From AA29 sp041481445 (GTDB lineage: Bacteria > Acidobacteriota > Vicinamibacteria > Fen-336), in assembly GCA_041481445.1 (NCBI GenBank), contig JBGPBV010000011.1, positions 1 through 64,000 of the forward strand: a stretch of DNA of 64,000 nt, written 5' to 3'. Of the stretch, positions 25,324 through 35,258 are shown one piece after another. Every line of letters starts with the position of its first letter. Positions within the stretch are counted from its first letter, which is position 1. The translations under genes and the position numbers were made by a program. The notes under the pieces were generated by a model. The model did not search any database. It saw only the letters and a list, made by a program, of their open reading frames with translations, and had not been told where the DNA came from.

Positions 25324-26409
25324 GCGCCCGGCGAGGGCATCCTGTCCACCCGTTCCGGAACGGGTGACGGCCTCCGCGACGCCCGCATACGCCCGCCGCG
25401 GGCCATAGACCTGCTCGGCCTCGTACCGGTTGTGGCTGCGGCAGAAGAGCTGGATGTTCTCGAGGGTCGCCTCGCCTCCGTCGCCGTACGGGACCGGACC
25501 ATGGTGATACTGCAGGTGGCGGCGCTCGCCACAACGCCGGCCACTCGCGGCGACGAACGCGCAGCGACCTCCGTCGCGCTTCCACACCTCACGCCTGACG
25601 GCCGCCGGGACGCAACGCGAGTCGCCACGGGCGCACGGTCTTGCGGTGGCGCGCGGCGTCTTGACCATGGCCGCCTTCTTGCGCTGAAGGTCGGAAACGA
25701 GGAGTGCGAGCGCGCGATCGAAGATCTCGCCCAGATCGCCGGTTGGGACCACGTCCGCGAGCAGGTCCTGCGCCTGTCGAAGCCTCTCGCGCGTCTCGGC
25801 ACGGGCGGTGAAACGGATCTCGTAGCGCTCGGCGGCGAGCGGCCGTACGACCGGACGCGCTGGGGAAGCGATGAGGGGAGCCGCACTCCTCGGCGGAGCG
25901 ACCGGCGCCGCCGAAGGTTGGTCGGGCGGCGCGCTCCCCACGCTGGAGGTCGCCGAGGCGGTGCTCGTTGCCGGTACCGGCCGTATCGACGAGGGCACGT
26001 CCGGCCGGGGAAAGAGCCCGGCCAGGAGCTTCTCGACCTCGGCCTTGCTCTTGCCTGAAGCGGCCGCGAGCACCGCCTCGTCATTCTCGGGCGTCAGATG
26101 GCGGCGAAGCATCCGCGCGGTAGTAGGACTCAGGGCGCCGCTGACGAGCATCTCGATCATCTGCGGATGGGCGCGCATCGCCCGCGCCGCCTCGATGCGG
26201 TTGAAGGCCGCATCCTCCGACAGATGCAAGGCCTCCAGGCAGTAGCTGAAGGTCGAGGAGAAGCCGGCTTCTGCGTACAGCCGCCGCGCATCGAATTCCG
26301 CGAGATGGACGATGAAGGCGACGGTCGCCGCCCGTTCGCTACGGGCCAGCCGAGCGACTTCGTTCACCAGCGCGACATTGGAAAGGTGACGAGCGTGAGT
26401 GATCTTCAT
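25306..26409 (-). CDS. HNH endonuclease-domain protein (DUF222-like N-terminus)
   Basis: 367 residues. The helical N-terminal part (HLSNVALVNEVARLARSERAATVAFIVHLAEFDARRLY, SYCLEALHLSEDAAFNRIEAARAM) is the repeat-associated domain found before HNH modules in Acidobacteria and Proteobacteria. A Pro/Ala/Ser linker follows (about 150-190). The C-terminus holds the HNH nuclease: CAFVAASGRRCGERRHLQYHH for metal binding and catalysis, then ENIQLFCRSHNRYEAEQVYG. I chose ATG at 26409. Codon use is less GC-biased than in neighbours, and the gene stands alone, so it may be mobile or recently acquired. Such genes occur in many near-identical copies in some genomes. Role in DNA cleavage is inferred from family only. 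Confidence 0.85.
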   Translation of the reverse strand: MKITHARHLSNVALVNEVARLARSERAATVAFIVHLAEFDARRLYAEAGFSSTFSYCLEALHLSEDAAFNRIEAARAMRAHPQMIEMLVSGALSPTTARMLRRHLTPENDEAVLAAASGKSKAEVEKLLAGLFPRPDVPSSIRPVPATSTASATSSVGSAPPDQPSAAPVAPPRSAAPLIASPARPVVRPLAAERYEIRFTARAETRERLRQAQDLLADVVPTGDLGEIFDRALALLVSDLQRKKAAMVKTPRATARPCARGDSRCVPAAVRREVWKRDGGRCAFVAASGRRCGERRHLQYHHGPVPYGDGGEATLENIQLFCRSHNRYEAEQVYGPRRAYAGVAEAVTRSGTGGQDALAGRDRPSP

Positions 26410-26567
26410 GACAATCCAGATCATCACAGAGTCATGTGACAAACGAGGTCCGATTGCGATCATGAATTGTCAAATCTATACTGAGAGACGTCGGTCCCGA
26501 GAGTGAGCGCACACGGTCGACGGTACGGGTCGGGAGACCGGACGAGTCAGCCGAAGACGAACGGACA

Positions 26568-26597
26568 GGCCGGCCGGCCGCGGACATCCGGCCGGCC
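26568..26597 (-). terminator. Hairpin after argA
   Basis: GGCCGGCCGG (26568-26577) pairs with CCGGCCGGCC (26588-26597) around a 10 nt loop, 3 nt beyond the argA stop in the direction of transcription. No U-tract follows. Since each arm is itself self-complementary, alternative folds exist. Confidence 0.5.
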
Positions 26598-26600
26598 GCC

Positions 26601-27872
26601 CTACAGCTTCTTGACCAGGATCTTCGACCGCCGCCCGCTCTGCTCGTACTTCTCGCGCCGGGCCGGCGGCAGGTCCGCGGACGTGCCTTCCGCGAAGCCC
26701 GCCTTCGACCCGAAGAAGTTGTAGGCCTGGGTCGAGAGGGCGAGCAGTTTCTCCAGGCCCATCTCCCGCGCCCGCTCCTCCACGAACTGGGTCATCCGCC
26801 GGCCGATGCCCTGGTTCTCGTGGGAGGGCCGCACGCGCAGGCAGGCCACCTCGCCCTTCTTCTCCTCGGGGTAGACGTGGAGGGCCACGCAGGCGATCGG
26901 GTTGCGGTCCACCTCGTAGAGGTAGTAGTCCTCGAGCTGGCGCTCGATGGCGGCCTGCGAGCGCGGCAGCAGCTCCTCGCTCTCCACCGAGGACTGGATG
27001 AGCTGCTGGATGCTGCGGATGTCGCGGCGGCGGGCGCGCCGGATCTGCCGGTACTCGTTGGCGTAGACCAGGGTGCCGATGCCTTCGTTCGAGAAGACCT
27101 CGGCCAGGAGGCCCTCGTCCACGCGGCCGTCGAGGACGTGCACGCGGGGGACGCCGCTGAGGCAGGCCGCCACCGCGTGCCTGGCCTTGGAGGCCTGGGC
27201 GGGCGCGACCAGGCCCTTGTCGACCGCGCTCGCCAGTTCGTCCACCGCGATCTGGCGCGCCACCGTCCCGTTCACGACCAGCCCCTCCGTGGTCGTGATG
27301 AAGACGAGCTTGACCGCGTGCAGGGCCTTGGCCACCTCGACGGCCACGGAGTCGGAGTTGACGCGGTAGGTGCGCCCGTCCCCGTCCATGCCGAGGGGCG
27401 GCACCACCGGCACGATGCCGCTCGCGAGCAGGGTCTGCAGCAGCTCGACGTCGATGCGCTCGACGCGTCCGGTGAAGAGGTGGTCCACGCCGCGCACGAT
27501 GCCGTAGGGATGGGCGATCACGGCGTTGGTGCTGGCCCCGCGCAGGTCGGTCGCGCTCAGGCCCTCGAGGATCTCGTGGGTGAGCCGGTTGGCGGCGGTG
27601 AGGGCCAGCGCGAGGGTGGCGGCGTCGGTGACGCCGGAGCCTTCGAGGTCGGAGGGCGAGGCCACCTTCTCGTCGGCCAGGGCCTGGATCTGCGCGGAGG
27701 CGCCGTGCACGAGCACGGTGCGGACGTTGAGCGAGCGCAGGACGGCCACGTCGAGCAGGATGTTGCCGAAGTTCTCGTCCCCCACCACCGCGCCGTCCGC
27801 GGCGACGACGAACGTCTTCTCGCGGAACTGGGGCACGTAGCGCAGGATCCCGCGGAGGTCGGTGGCTCTCAT
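26601..27872 (-). CDS. argA: N-acetylglutamate synthase (amino-acid N-acetyltransferase)
   Basis: 423 residues with the ArgA layout. An amino-acid-kinase-like domain spans about 1-285 (TVLVHGASAQIQALADE, VPPLGMDGDGRTYRVNSDSVAVEVAKAL, KLVFITTTEGLV), followed by a GNAT domain (about 285-423) with the acetyl-CoA loop VRPSHENQGIGRRM and LSTQAYNFFGSKAGF. It transfers acetyl from acetyl-CoA to glutamate, the first step of arginine synthesis. The kinase-like domain usually binds arginine as feedback inhibitor rather than phosphorylating. Length is close to E. coli ArgA (443). ATG at 27872, 7 nt after the stop of the protease gene. No other arg gene is in the window, so it is separated from the rest of the pathway. 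Confidence 0.88.
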   Translation of the reverse strand: MRATDLRGILRYVPQFREKTFVVAADGAVVGDENFGNILLDVAVLRSLNVRTVLVHGASAQIQALADEKVASPSDLEGSGVTDAATLALALTAANRLTHEILEGLSATDLRGASTNAVIAHPYGIVRGVDHLFTGRVERIDVELLQTLLASGIVPVVPPLGMDGDGRTYRVNSDSVAVEVAKALHAVKLVFITTTEGLVVNGTVARQIAVDELASAVDKGLVAPAQASKARHAVAACLSGVPRVHVLDGRVDEGLLAEVFSNEGIGTLVYANEYRQIRRARRRDIRSIQQLIQSSVESEELLPRSQAAIERQLEDYYLYEVDRNPIACVALHVYPEEKKGEVACLRVRPSHENQGIGRRMTQFVEERAREMGLEKLLALSTQAYNFFGSKAGFAEGTSADLPPARREKYEQSGRRSKILVKKL

Positions 27873-27879
27873 CCCGTGG

Positions 27880-29157
27880 TCACTGCCAGAACTTCGTGCC
27901 CTGCAGGGCGGCGATGCCGACCGGCTCCCCCCGGTCGCCGACGTCGCCCGCGATGAGCAGGAAGTTCACGTTGTAGCGGACGAAGTACTTCCCCTTGTCG
28001 AGGAGGGCGCGCGCGAACTGGTCGGCGTCGAGCTCGGTCTCCCAACGGGTCAGGAGCACCGTCACTCGGCGCTCGCCGTTGACGTAGTGGTGGTAGACGT
28101 CGCCGACCGCGCCCACCGCCGCCTCGTTCGTCCAGCGGTTGGGCAGGAGCGCCCACGGCACCTCGATCGTCTGGCGCGAGCCGGTGAGCACGGCCAGGCC
28201 GAGCTCGCCGATCGATCCCTCGGTGGCCTTGGACCAGCCGGGTCCCAGGACCTTGGAGAGATCGGGCAGGGTCAGGTGCTGCTCCTGATAGCGCGCGCGC
28301 CCGATCCAGTACTGCTCGGGGTGCAGGATCTGTCGCGTCGAGTACGGGGGAAAGCGGTAGGCCTCGTCGATGTCGGTGGTGTGCACGCCGCCGCCCAGGT
28401 AGAACTCCCAGGGTTTCCCCTGTAGCAGGAAGCTGAAGCCGAGCAGGTAGGGCAGCAGGAGCGTCCGCTGGGTGAAGGAGGGCGCGACCTTCAGGGCCTC
28501 CGTGCGCTTGGCCTGCGTCTTGTGGAGCTCCGCGCGCGCTTCCTCCTCGCCCTCCTCGCGGCCGAGGTAGGCCAGCATGACCGCCATGGCCGAGCCCTCG
28601 ATGACGGCGGTGATCGCGGTGGCATGGTCGGCGTTGTCGCCCGCCTTCTTGTGCAGGGCGGCCAGGTCGTAGTGCTGGTCCTCGAGGGCGTGGGTCAGCT
28701 CGTGCGCCATCACGCCCTTGGCCTCGTCCGCGGACACGTAGTCGAGGAGGTAGAAGGTCCCGCTGCCATGCTCGTAGAAACCGGCCAGCCCGCTTTCGCC
28801 GAGGTCGAGGTAGCCCTTCACGAGGTCCGTCCCGGGCGGCACCAGGCCGAGCTGGATGTAGGCCTCCTGGGTGTGCCGCAATTCCTCCTCGTCCCTGGGC
28901 TCGAGCTTCGACTTGAACCGCTCGCGCACGTCCGCGCCCGTGATGACCTTGACCGTCACTGGCGTCTTGAACTTCATGCCGCGGATCGTCTCGACCTTGG
29001 CGCTGACCTCGCGGGCGAGGGCCTCCGCTTCGCCGAGGGTGAGGGGACGAGCCGGGCGGGGAGTGGCGGGCCTCGGGCGGGCGGGCGGCTCGTCCGCGGG
29101 TGACGCGGAGGCGGAGGCGAGCAGGACGGCGACGGAGAACGCCAGCGCGGGAGTCAC
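27880..29157 (-). CDS. Secreted HEXXH metallopeptidase-like protein
   Basis: 425 residues with a signal peptide (ALAFSVAVLLASASASPADE) and a Pro/Arg linker. The zinc motif VMAHELTHALEDQHYDL has His152, Glu153 and His156. The downstream acidic AVIEGSAMAVML could give the third ligand, as in gluzincins. The rest (GLAGFYEHGSGTFYLLDY, TLLLPYLLGFSFL, VYHHYVNGERRVTVLL) matches uncharacterised proteins with a conserved catalytic centre but no known substrate. The start is GTG at 29157. It is followed 7 nt later by argA and preceded 23 nt upstream by a small membrane-protein gene, so it belongs to the unit running from the beta-glucosidase. Peptidase activity is inferred from the motif only. Confidence 0.72.
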   Translation of the reverse strand: MTPALAFSVAVLLASASASPADEPPARPRPATPRPARPLTLGEAEALAREVSAKVETIRGMKFKTPVTVKVITGADVRERFKSKLEPRDEEELRHTQEAYIQLGLVPPGTDLVKGYLDLGESGLAGFYEHGSGTFYLLDYVSADEAKGVMAHELTHALEDQHYDLAALHKKAGDNADHATAITAVIEGSAMAVMLAYLGREEGEEEARAELHKTQAKRTEALKVAPSFTQRTLLLPYLLGFSFLLQGKPWEFYLGGGVHTTDIDEAYRFPPYSTRQILHPEQYWIGRARYQEQHLTLPDLSKVLGPGWSKATEGSIGELGLAVLTGSRQTIEVPWALLPNRWTNEAAVGAVGDVYHHYVNGERRVTVLLTRWETELDADQFARALLDKGKYFVRYNVNFLLIAGDVGDRGEPVGIAALQGTKFWQ

Positions 29158-29180
29158 CGGCGGCGATTATAGCCGCCGCG

Positions 29181-29804
29181 CTACGGGCGCGCCGCGAAGT
29201 GCGCGACGCCGAGGACGAGCCAGACGAGGCCGACGATGCGGAAGAGCCAGACGACGGAGGCGGTGCCGATGAGGGCCTGGATGTGGACGGGGAACGGCGT
29301 GCGGAGCGGCCGATCCGCGGGCGCGGGGCGCCGGACGGCCAGCACGCCCAGGGGCAGCACGGTCAGCGCGATCGCGAGGCGGAACGCGTTGACCGCGTCC
29401 GCGTAGCCGACGGGTCCGGCGCGTCCAGCGGCGACGAGGGCGGCCGCCACCAGGAACGCGGCGAGCGCGCCCAGGATCCCCACCTGCAGGAACCGGCGGT
29501 GGTCGCTCGCCCAGGAGAGGAACCGTCGCGCGCGGTCCCGGTGCGGCTCTCCGCAGGTGGACCAGGCGCTCGTGCCCCGCGGCTCCTCGACCACGAGCGC
29601 GGGCCCGCCGTCGGACCCCCGGCCGCACCACAGGCACCGTCGGGCGGCATGGGCGAGCGCGAACGGGCGCGCGTAGAGGCGATGGGTGGCCACGAGCACG
29701 ACGCCCACGACGAGCGAGGCGCCGATCCCGAGCGGCGCGCGCGTGAACAGGAAGAGCACGCCGGGGACGGGCAGGAACAGGACGAGCCCGGCCAGGCGCG
29801 TCAG
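29181..29804 (-). CDS. Small integral membrane protein, unknown function
   Basis: 207 residues if translation begins at CTG 29804, which overlaps the beta-glucosidase TGA (CTGA); GTG at 29759 gives a 192-residue alternative. There are four to six hydrophobic segments (GLVLFLPVPGVLFLF, IGASLVVGVVLVATHRLY, FLQVGILGALAAFLVAAALVAA, FRLAIALTVLPLGVLAV, SVVWLFRIVGLVWLVLG). Between the second and third lies a soluble loop with RRCLWCGRG, a CxxC that could bind zinc or a haem-free metal. Nothing identifies the family. The unusual start choice is the main uncertainty. It sits between beta-glucosidase and protease genes in a continuous unit. Confidence 0.6.
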   Translation of the reverse strand: MTRLAGLVLFLPVPGVLFLFTRAPLGIGASLVVGVVLVATHRLYARPFALAHAARRCLWCGRGSDGGPALVVEEPRGTSAWSTCGEPHRDRARRFLSWASDHRRFLQVGILGALAAFLVAAALVAAGRAGPVGYADAVNAFRLAIALTVLPLGVLAVRRPAPADRPLRTPFPVHIQALIGTASVVWLFRIVGLVWLVLGVAHFAARP

Positions 29805-32077
29805 CGCAGGGTGAATGCCGCCTCCTTGACGTCGCGCGAGTTCCCACCCACGAAGACCTTGAACGCGCCTGGCTCCGCCTCCCACTTGCCCTGCGCGGTG
29901 TAGAACGCGAGGTCGGCCGGCCGGAGCGTGAACGTCACTTCGCGCGACTCTCCCGGCCGCAGAAAGACCTTCTGGAACCCCTTCAGCTCCTTCACCGGCC
30001 GCGTGACGCTCCCGACGAGGTCGCGCACGTAGAGCTGGGCGACCTCCGCTCCCGCCCGCACGCCGGAGTTGCTCACCGTCACCGACACCTGGAGCTGCCC
30101 GTCGTGCGCGAGCTCCGTCCGGTCGAGCCGCGGCACCGAGTAGATGAAGGTCGTGTAGCTCAGCCCGTATCCGAACGGGAACAACGGGTCGTTCGAGGTG
30201 TCGGTGTAATGCGACCAGAAGACCTCGTCGAGGGGACCGGGCCGGCCCGTGCTCTTGTGGTTGTAGTACAGCGGCAGCTGTCCGGCCCTCCGGGGGAAGG
30301 AGACGGGCAGCTTGCCGGACGGGTTGTAGTCGCCGAAGAGCACGTCCGCGATGGCGTGCCCGGCTTCCGACCCGAGGTGCCAGGCCTCGACGATGGCCGG
30401 CGCCTGCTCGGGAGCGCCCGACAGCTCCAGCGGCCGGCCGTTCATCAGGACCACCACCACCTTCTTGTTGGCCTCGAGCACCGCGCGCAGGAGGTCCTCC
30501 TGCACGCCCTTCAGTCGCACGTCGGCCTGGCTGCGGCCCTCACCCGTCTGGAAGGCGTCCTCGCCGATCGCGACCACGGCCACGTCCGCGGCGCGCGCGG
30601 CCTCGACGGCGGCGGGGAAGCCGGAGCGGTCCGTCGTGTTGAAGGTCAGCTCGCGCATGAAGTTGTGCCCGCCGGTCACGAGCGTGGCGCCTTCGGCCGC
30701 GGTCACCTTCGTCGAAGGGCCGACGGCGGCGCGGATGCCCTCGAGCAGCGACACCGCCGAGCCCGCTTCCGCCTTGGCGCGCCAGCTCCCGAGGGGCGTG
30801 TCCTTGTCGGCGGCCAGGGGCCCGACGACGGCGATGGAGCGCACGGCCTTGTCCAGGGGAAGCAGGTTCGCATCGTTCTTGAGCAGGACGATCGAAGCGC
30901 GCGCCACCTCGCGGGCGGCGGCGTGGTGGGCGGGGCTCCCCAGCGTCCGCTTCTCGCGCTCGAGGTCGGAGTGGCGGTAGGGGTCGTCGAAGAGACCGAG
31001 CCGGAACTTCAGCCGCAAGACGCGGCGGACCGCCTCGTCCACCCGACGGCCGTCGACCGTCCCCGCCCGCACCAGCCCCGCGAGGTTCCGGACGTAGGCC
31101 TCCGACTCCATGTCCATGTCGCTGCCGGCCGTGATCGCGATGCGGGCGGCGGCGGAGAGGTCCTCCGCGAAGCCGTGGGGGACCAGCTCGCCGATCGAGC
31201 CCCAGTCCGAGACCACGAGACCGTCGAAGCGCCATTCGCCCTTGAGGATCTCGCGCTGGAGATGGGCGCTCGCGGTGGCGGGTACGCCGCCGATCTCGTT
31301 GAACGAGTTCATGACCGTCGCCACTCCCGCCTCCACCGCGGCCTTGAACGGCGGCAGCACGACGTTGCGCAGCGTCTGCTCGGAGATGTCGGCGGGGTTG
31401 TAGTCGCGACCCGCCTCCGCGAATCCATAGGCCGCGTAGTGCTTGGCGCAGGCGGCCACCGCGTCGGGAGCGGAGAGGTCCCGTCCCTGGAAGCCGCGCA
31501 CGCGCGCCCTCGCCACCTGGGCGCCGAGATACGGATCCTCGCCCGCCCCCTCCATGATCCGTCCCCATCGCGCGTCGCGCGCGATGTCCACCATGGGCGC
31601 GAAGGTCCAGTGCAGGCCGGCCGCCGCCGCCTCCGTGGCCGCCACCCGCGCCGAGCGCTCGATCGCGGCCAGGTCCCAGCTCGCCGCCTCTCCCAGGGGG
31701 ACCGGGAACATCGTCCGGTAGCCGTGGATGACGTCGTAGCCGAAGAGGAGCGGGATGTGCAGGCGGCTCGACTCCACGGCCAGCTTCTGGGCCTTGCGCG
31801 TGGCCTCCGCGCCGGTGACGTTGAGCAGCGAGCCCACCCGCCCCTGCCGGAGGTGCTCGAACCGCTCGGCGCTGCCCCCCGCCGCGGGCACGGGTCCGGT
31901 GAGGTCGAGGGCGCTGCTGTACTGGTTGAGCTGGCCGATCTTCTCCTCCAGCGTCATCTGCCCGAGCAGGGCGTCGATCTTCGTCTCGAGGTCGGGCCCG
32001 GCCGCGGCCTGGGCGAAGAGCAGCCGCGGGCCGAGGGCGAGGAGCAGGGTACCGACGGACCATGGCAAGGAAGACAT
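29801..32077 (-). CDS. bglX: GH3 beta-glucosidase, BglX-like, periplasmic
   Basis: 758 residues. The signal peptide ends around LLFAQAAAG. The N-terminal (alpha/beta)8 domain begins KIDALLGQMTLEEKIGQL, carries KHYAAYG and MNSFNEIGGVPATAS, and has the catalytic nucleophile Asp in LVVSDWGSIGEL. The second alpha/beta sandwich includes KNDANLLPLD, and the fibronectin-III-like C-terminus ends VFVGGNSRDVKEAAFTL. Order and length (E. coli BglX 765) match BglX. It removes non-reducing glucose (or xylose) residues from oligosaccharides. ATG at 32077 follows GGAGAA. It is divergent from the ABC exporter, with 68 bp between. The downstream membrane-protein gene overlaps by 4 nt. Confidence 0.93.
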   Translation of the reverse strand: MSSLPWSVGTLLLALGPRLLFAQAAAGPDLETKIDALLGQMTLEEKIGQLNQYSSALDLTGPVPAAGGSAERFEHLRQGRVGSLLNVTGAEATRKAQKLAVESSRLHIPLLFGYDVIHGYRTMFPVPLGEAASWDLAAIERSARVAATEAAAAGLHWTFAPMVDIARDARWGRIMEGAGEDPYLGAQVARARVRGFQGRDLSAPDAVAACAKHYAAYGFAEAGRDYNPADISEQTLRNVVLPPFKAAVEAGVATVMNSFNEIGGVPATASAHLQREILKGEWRFDGLVVSDWGSIGELVPHGFAEDLSAAARIAITAGSDMDMESEAYVRNLAGLVRAGTVDGRRVDEAVRRVLRLKFRLGLFDDPYRHSDLEREKRTLGSPAHHAAAREVARASIVLLKNDANLLPLDKAVRSIAVVGPLAADKDTPLGSWRAKAEAGSAVSLLEGIRAAVGPSTKVTAAEGATLVTGGHNFMRELTFNTTDRSGFPAAVEAARAADVAVVAIGEDAFQTGEGRSQADVRLKGVQEDLLRAVLEANKKVVVVLMNGRPLELSGAPEQAPAIVEAWHLGSEAGHAIADVLFGDYNPSGKLPVSFPRRAGQLPLYYNHKSTGRPGPLDEVFWSHYTDTSNDPLFPFGYGLSYTTFIYSVPRLDRTELAHDGQLQVSVTVSNSGVRAGAEVAQLYVRDLVGSVTRPVKELKGFQKVFLRPGESREVTFTLRPADLAFYTAQGKWEAEPGAFKVFVGGNSRDVKEAAFTLR

Positions 32078-32145
32078 GCGGTTCTCCAGATGAAGGGGGA
32101 GCCATTGTCGCGCAGGTCGCGGCGAACGGCGTATCCTCGGCGGTC

Positions 32146-32877
<732 letters not shown>

Positions 32878-32884
32878 GGCGCCG

Positions 32885-35254
32885 GTGAGGATCGCCCCCC
32901 TCGACCGCAAGCTGCTGCGCGACCTGTGGGAGATGAAGGGCCAGGCGGTGGCCATCGCGGCGGTGGTGGCGGCGGGCGTGGCCGTGTTCGTCATGTACCA
33001 CTCCAACTTCGACTCGCTGCGGCGGACGCAGGCCGCGTACTACGAGCGGCAGCGGTTCGCGGACGTCTTCGCCTCCCTCAAGCGCGCGCCGAACCGGCTG
33101 GAGGAGCGGCTGCGCGAGATCCCGGGGGTGGCCCGCGTGGAGACGCGCGTGGTCGCGGAGGTCACCCTGGACGTGCCCGACTACCCGGAGCCCGTGCGCG
33201 GCCGGCTCGTCTCCATACCCGCCACCGGACGGCCGGAGCTCGACGACCTGTTCCTGCGCAGCGGGCGGTGGATCGAGCCCGGCCGGGCGGACGAGGTGCT
33301 GCTCAGCGAGGGCTTCGCGGATGCGCACCGCCTGCGGCCCGGCGACCGCCTGGCCGCCCTCATCAACGGCCACCGCCGGTGGCTGCGGGTGGCCGGCATC
33401 GCGCTGTCGCCGGAGTACGTCTACGTGCTCCCGCCGGGGGAGATGATCCCGGACGACCGGCGGCTCGGCATCCTCTGGATGGAGCGGCGGGCGCTGGGAA
33501 GCGCCTTCGACATGGAAGGGGGCTTCAACGACGTCGCGCTCTCCCTGATGCCGGGGGCGTCGCCGGAGGGCGTGATCTCCGCTCTCGACCGCCTGCTCCA
33601 GCCCTACGGCGGCCTGGGCGCGATCCCGCGCGCCCTGCAGATCTCGAATTGGACGCTCGACAACGAGCTCAAGCAGCTCCAGAGCTTCGGGGTGATCGTG
33701 CCCGCCATCTTCCTCGGCGTGGCCACGTTCCTGCTCAACGTGGCCATGACGCGCGCGCTCGCGATCCAGCGGTCGCAGATCGCCGCCCTCAAGGCGCTCG
33801 GCTACACCAATGGCGAGATCGGCTGGCACTACGTCAAGTGGTCGCTCGCCATCGGGTCCCTGGGCGGCCTGCTGGGCATGGGCGCCGGCGCCTGGATGGG
33901 GGCGGGCATGATCGGCATCTACAACGAGTACTTCCGTTTCCCCGTCCTCCTCTACCGCCTCTCCGGCGGCATCGCCCTGGCCGGAGTCGCGGTCAGCCTG
34001 GGGGCGTCCGCGCTGGGGGCGGTCTTCGCGGTGCGGCGCGCCATCGCCATCCCCCCCGCGGAGGCGATGCGGCCCGAGCCCCCCGCGCGCTACCGCCCGA
34101 GCCTGGTCGAGCGCACCGCCCTCACGCGCGCGCTCTCCCACGCCACGCGCATGGTCCTCCGCAACGTCGAGCGCCAGCCCGTGCGCTCGGCCACCACCGT
34201 GACCGGGATCGCCTTCGCGGTGGGGATCCTCTTCTTCGCCTTCGTCTTCCTGGACGTCATGACCCTGCTCGGCGACATCCAGTTCTCGCTCGTGTCGCGC
34301 CAGGACGTGACGGTGAGCTTCGCGGAGCCGGCCTCCGCCGGCGCCCTGTTCGAGCTGGGCCGGCTGCCCGGCGTGCTCTACGCGGAGCCGATGCGGGTCG
34401 TCCCCGCCCGGATCCGTTTCGGCCACCGCTCGCGCCGGATCCCCGTGACCGGGCAGCCGGCCGCGCCCGAGCTGAGCCGCATCGTCGACGTCTCCCGCCG
34501 GCCGGTGGAGCTGCCCCCGGACGGCCTCGTGATGTCGAAGATGCTCGGCGACATCCTCGGCGCCCGGGCCGGCGACGTGGTCACGCTGGAGGTGCTGGAG
34601 GGGGAGCGGCCCGTGCGCGAGGTCCCGGTGGCGCGGCTCGTGGACGACTACATGGGGCTCACCGCCTGGATGGAGATCGGCGCCCTTCATCGCCTGCTGA
34701 GGGAGGGCGGCACCCTGTCCGCCGCCTCCCTGCTCGTCGACAAGCCGGCCCTGCCCACCCTCTACGGGCGGCTGAAGACGACTCCGCGCGTGGCGGGGGT
34801 GACCATCACCAGCGCGGCCCGGGAGAGCTTCCGGAAGATCATGGCCCAGAACTTCGAGCTGATCACCGTGTTCAACGTCGGCTTCGCCGTGATCATCGCC
34901 TTCGGCGTCGTGTACAACGCGGCGCGCATCTCGCTGTCCGAGCGCAGCCGCGAGCTGGCCAGCCTGCGCGTCCTGGGCTTCACGATCGGGGAGATCTCGC
35001 TCATCCTGCTCGGCGAGCTGGCCCTGCTGACCGTCCTCGCCCTGCCCCTGGGGCTGCTCATCGGCTGGGGCCTGGCCCGCTGGGCCCTCACCGCGCTGGA
35101 GAACGAGCTCTACCGGATCCCGCTCGTCGTCACGCCCCAGAGCGGCGCCTGGTCCGCCCTGACCGTCATCCTCGCCTCCGCGGTGTCCGGCCTCGTCGTC
35201 CGCCGCAAGCTCGACCGCCTCGACCTCGTGGCGGTGCTCAAGACGAGGGAGTGA
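32885..35254 (+). CDS. ABC exporter permease with two FtsX/MacB modules
   Basis: 789 residues. TM1 is near residues 20-40 (AVAIAAVVAAGVAVFVMYH), followed by a periplasmic MacB_PCD-like domain (about 50-260). The first FtsX triple-helix bundle spans about 270-385 (VIVPAIFLGVATFLLNVAMT, ALAIQRSQIAALKALGYTNGEI). The pattern then repeats: TM near 440 (VTGIAFAVGILFFAFVFLDV), periplasmic domain, and a second FtsX bundle from about 660 (SERSRELASLRVLGFTIGEI). One chain therefore supplies both halves of the membrane dimer. GTG start at 32885. Operon order ATPase-permease-HlyD adaptor is that of efflux or lipid/peptide exporters such as DevBCA and MacAB. No outer-membrane TolC gene is adjacent. Confidence 0.9.
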   Translation: MRIAPLDRKLLRDLWEMKGQAVAIAAVVAAGVAVFVMYHSNFDSLRRTQAAYYERQRFADVFASLKRAPNRLEERLREIPGVARVETRVVAEVTLDVPDYPEPVRGRLVSIPATGRPELDDLFLRSGRWIEPGRADEVLLSEGFADAHRLRPGDRLAALINGHRRWLRVAGIALSPEYVYVLPPGEMIPDDRRLGILWMERRALGSAFDMEGGFNDVALSLMPGASPEGVISALDRLLQPYGGLGAIPRALQISNWTLDNELKQLQSFGVIVPAIFLGVATFLLNVAMTRALAIQRSQIAALKALGYTNGEIGWHYVKWSLAIGSLGGLLGMGAGAWMGAGMIGIYNEYFRFPVLLYRLSGGIALAGVAVSLGASALGAVFAVRRAIAIPPAEAMRPEPPARYRPSLVERTALTRALSHATRMVLRNVERQPVRSATTVTGIAFAVGILFFAFVFLDVMTLLGDIQFSLVSRQDVTVSFAEPASAGALFELGRLPGVLYAEPMRVVPARIRFGHRSRRIPVTGQPAAPELSRIVDVSRRPVELPPDGLVMSKMLGDILGARAGDVVTLEVLEGERPVREVPVARLVDDYMGLTAWMEIGALHRLLREGGTLSAASLLVDKPALPTLYGRLKTTPRVAGVTITSAARESFRKIMAQNFELITVFNVGFAVIIAFGVVYNAARISLSERSRELASLRVLGFTIGEISLILLGELALLTVLALPLGLLIGWGLARWALTALENELYRIPLVVTPQSGAWSALTVILASAVSGLVVRRKLDRLDLVAVLKTRE

Positions 35255-35258
35255 GACG

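Noticed and set aside
26568..26597. Inverted-repeat end of an insertion sequence
   Set aside because: There is no transposase or target duplication; the hairpin lies 3 nt after the argA stop and fits a terminator.
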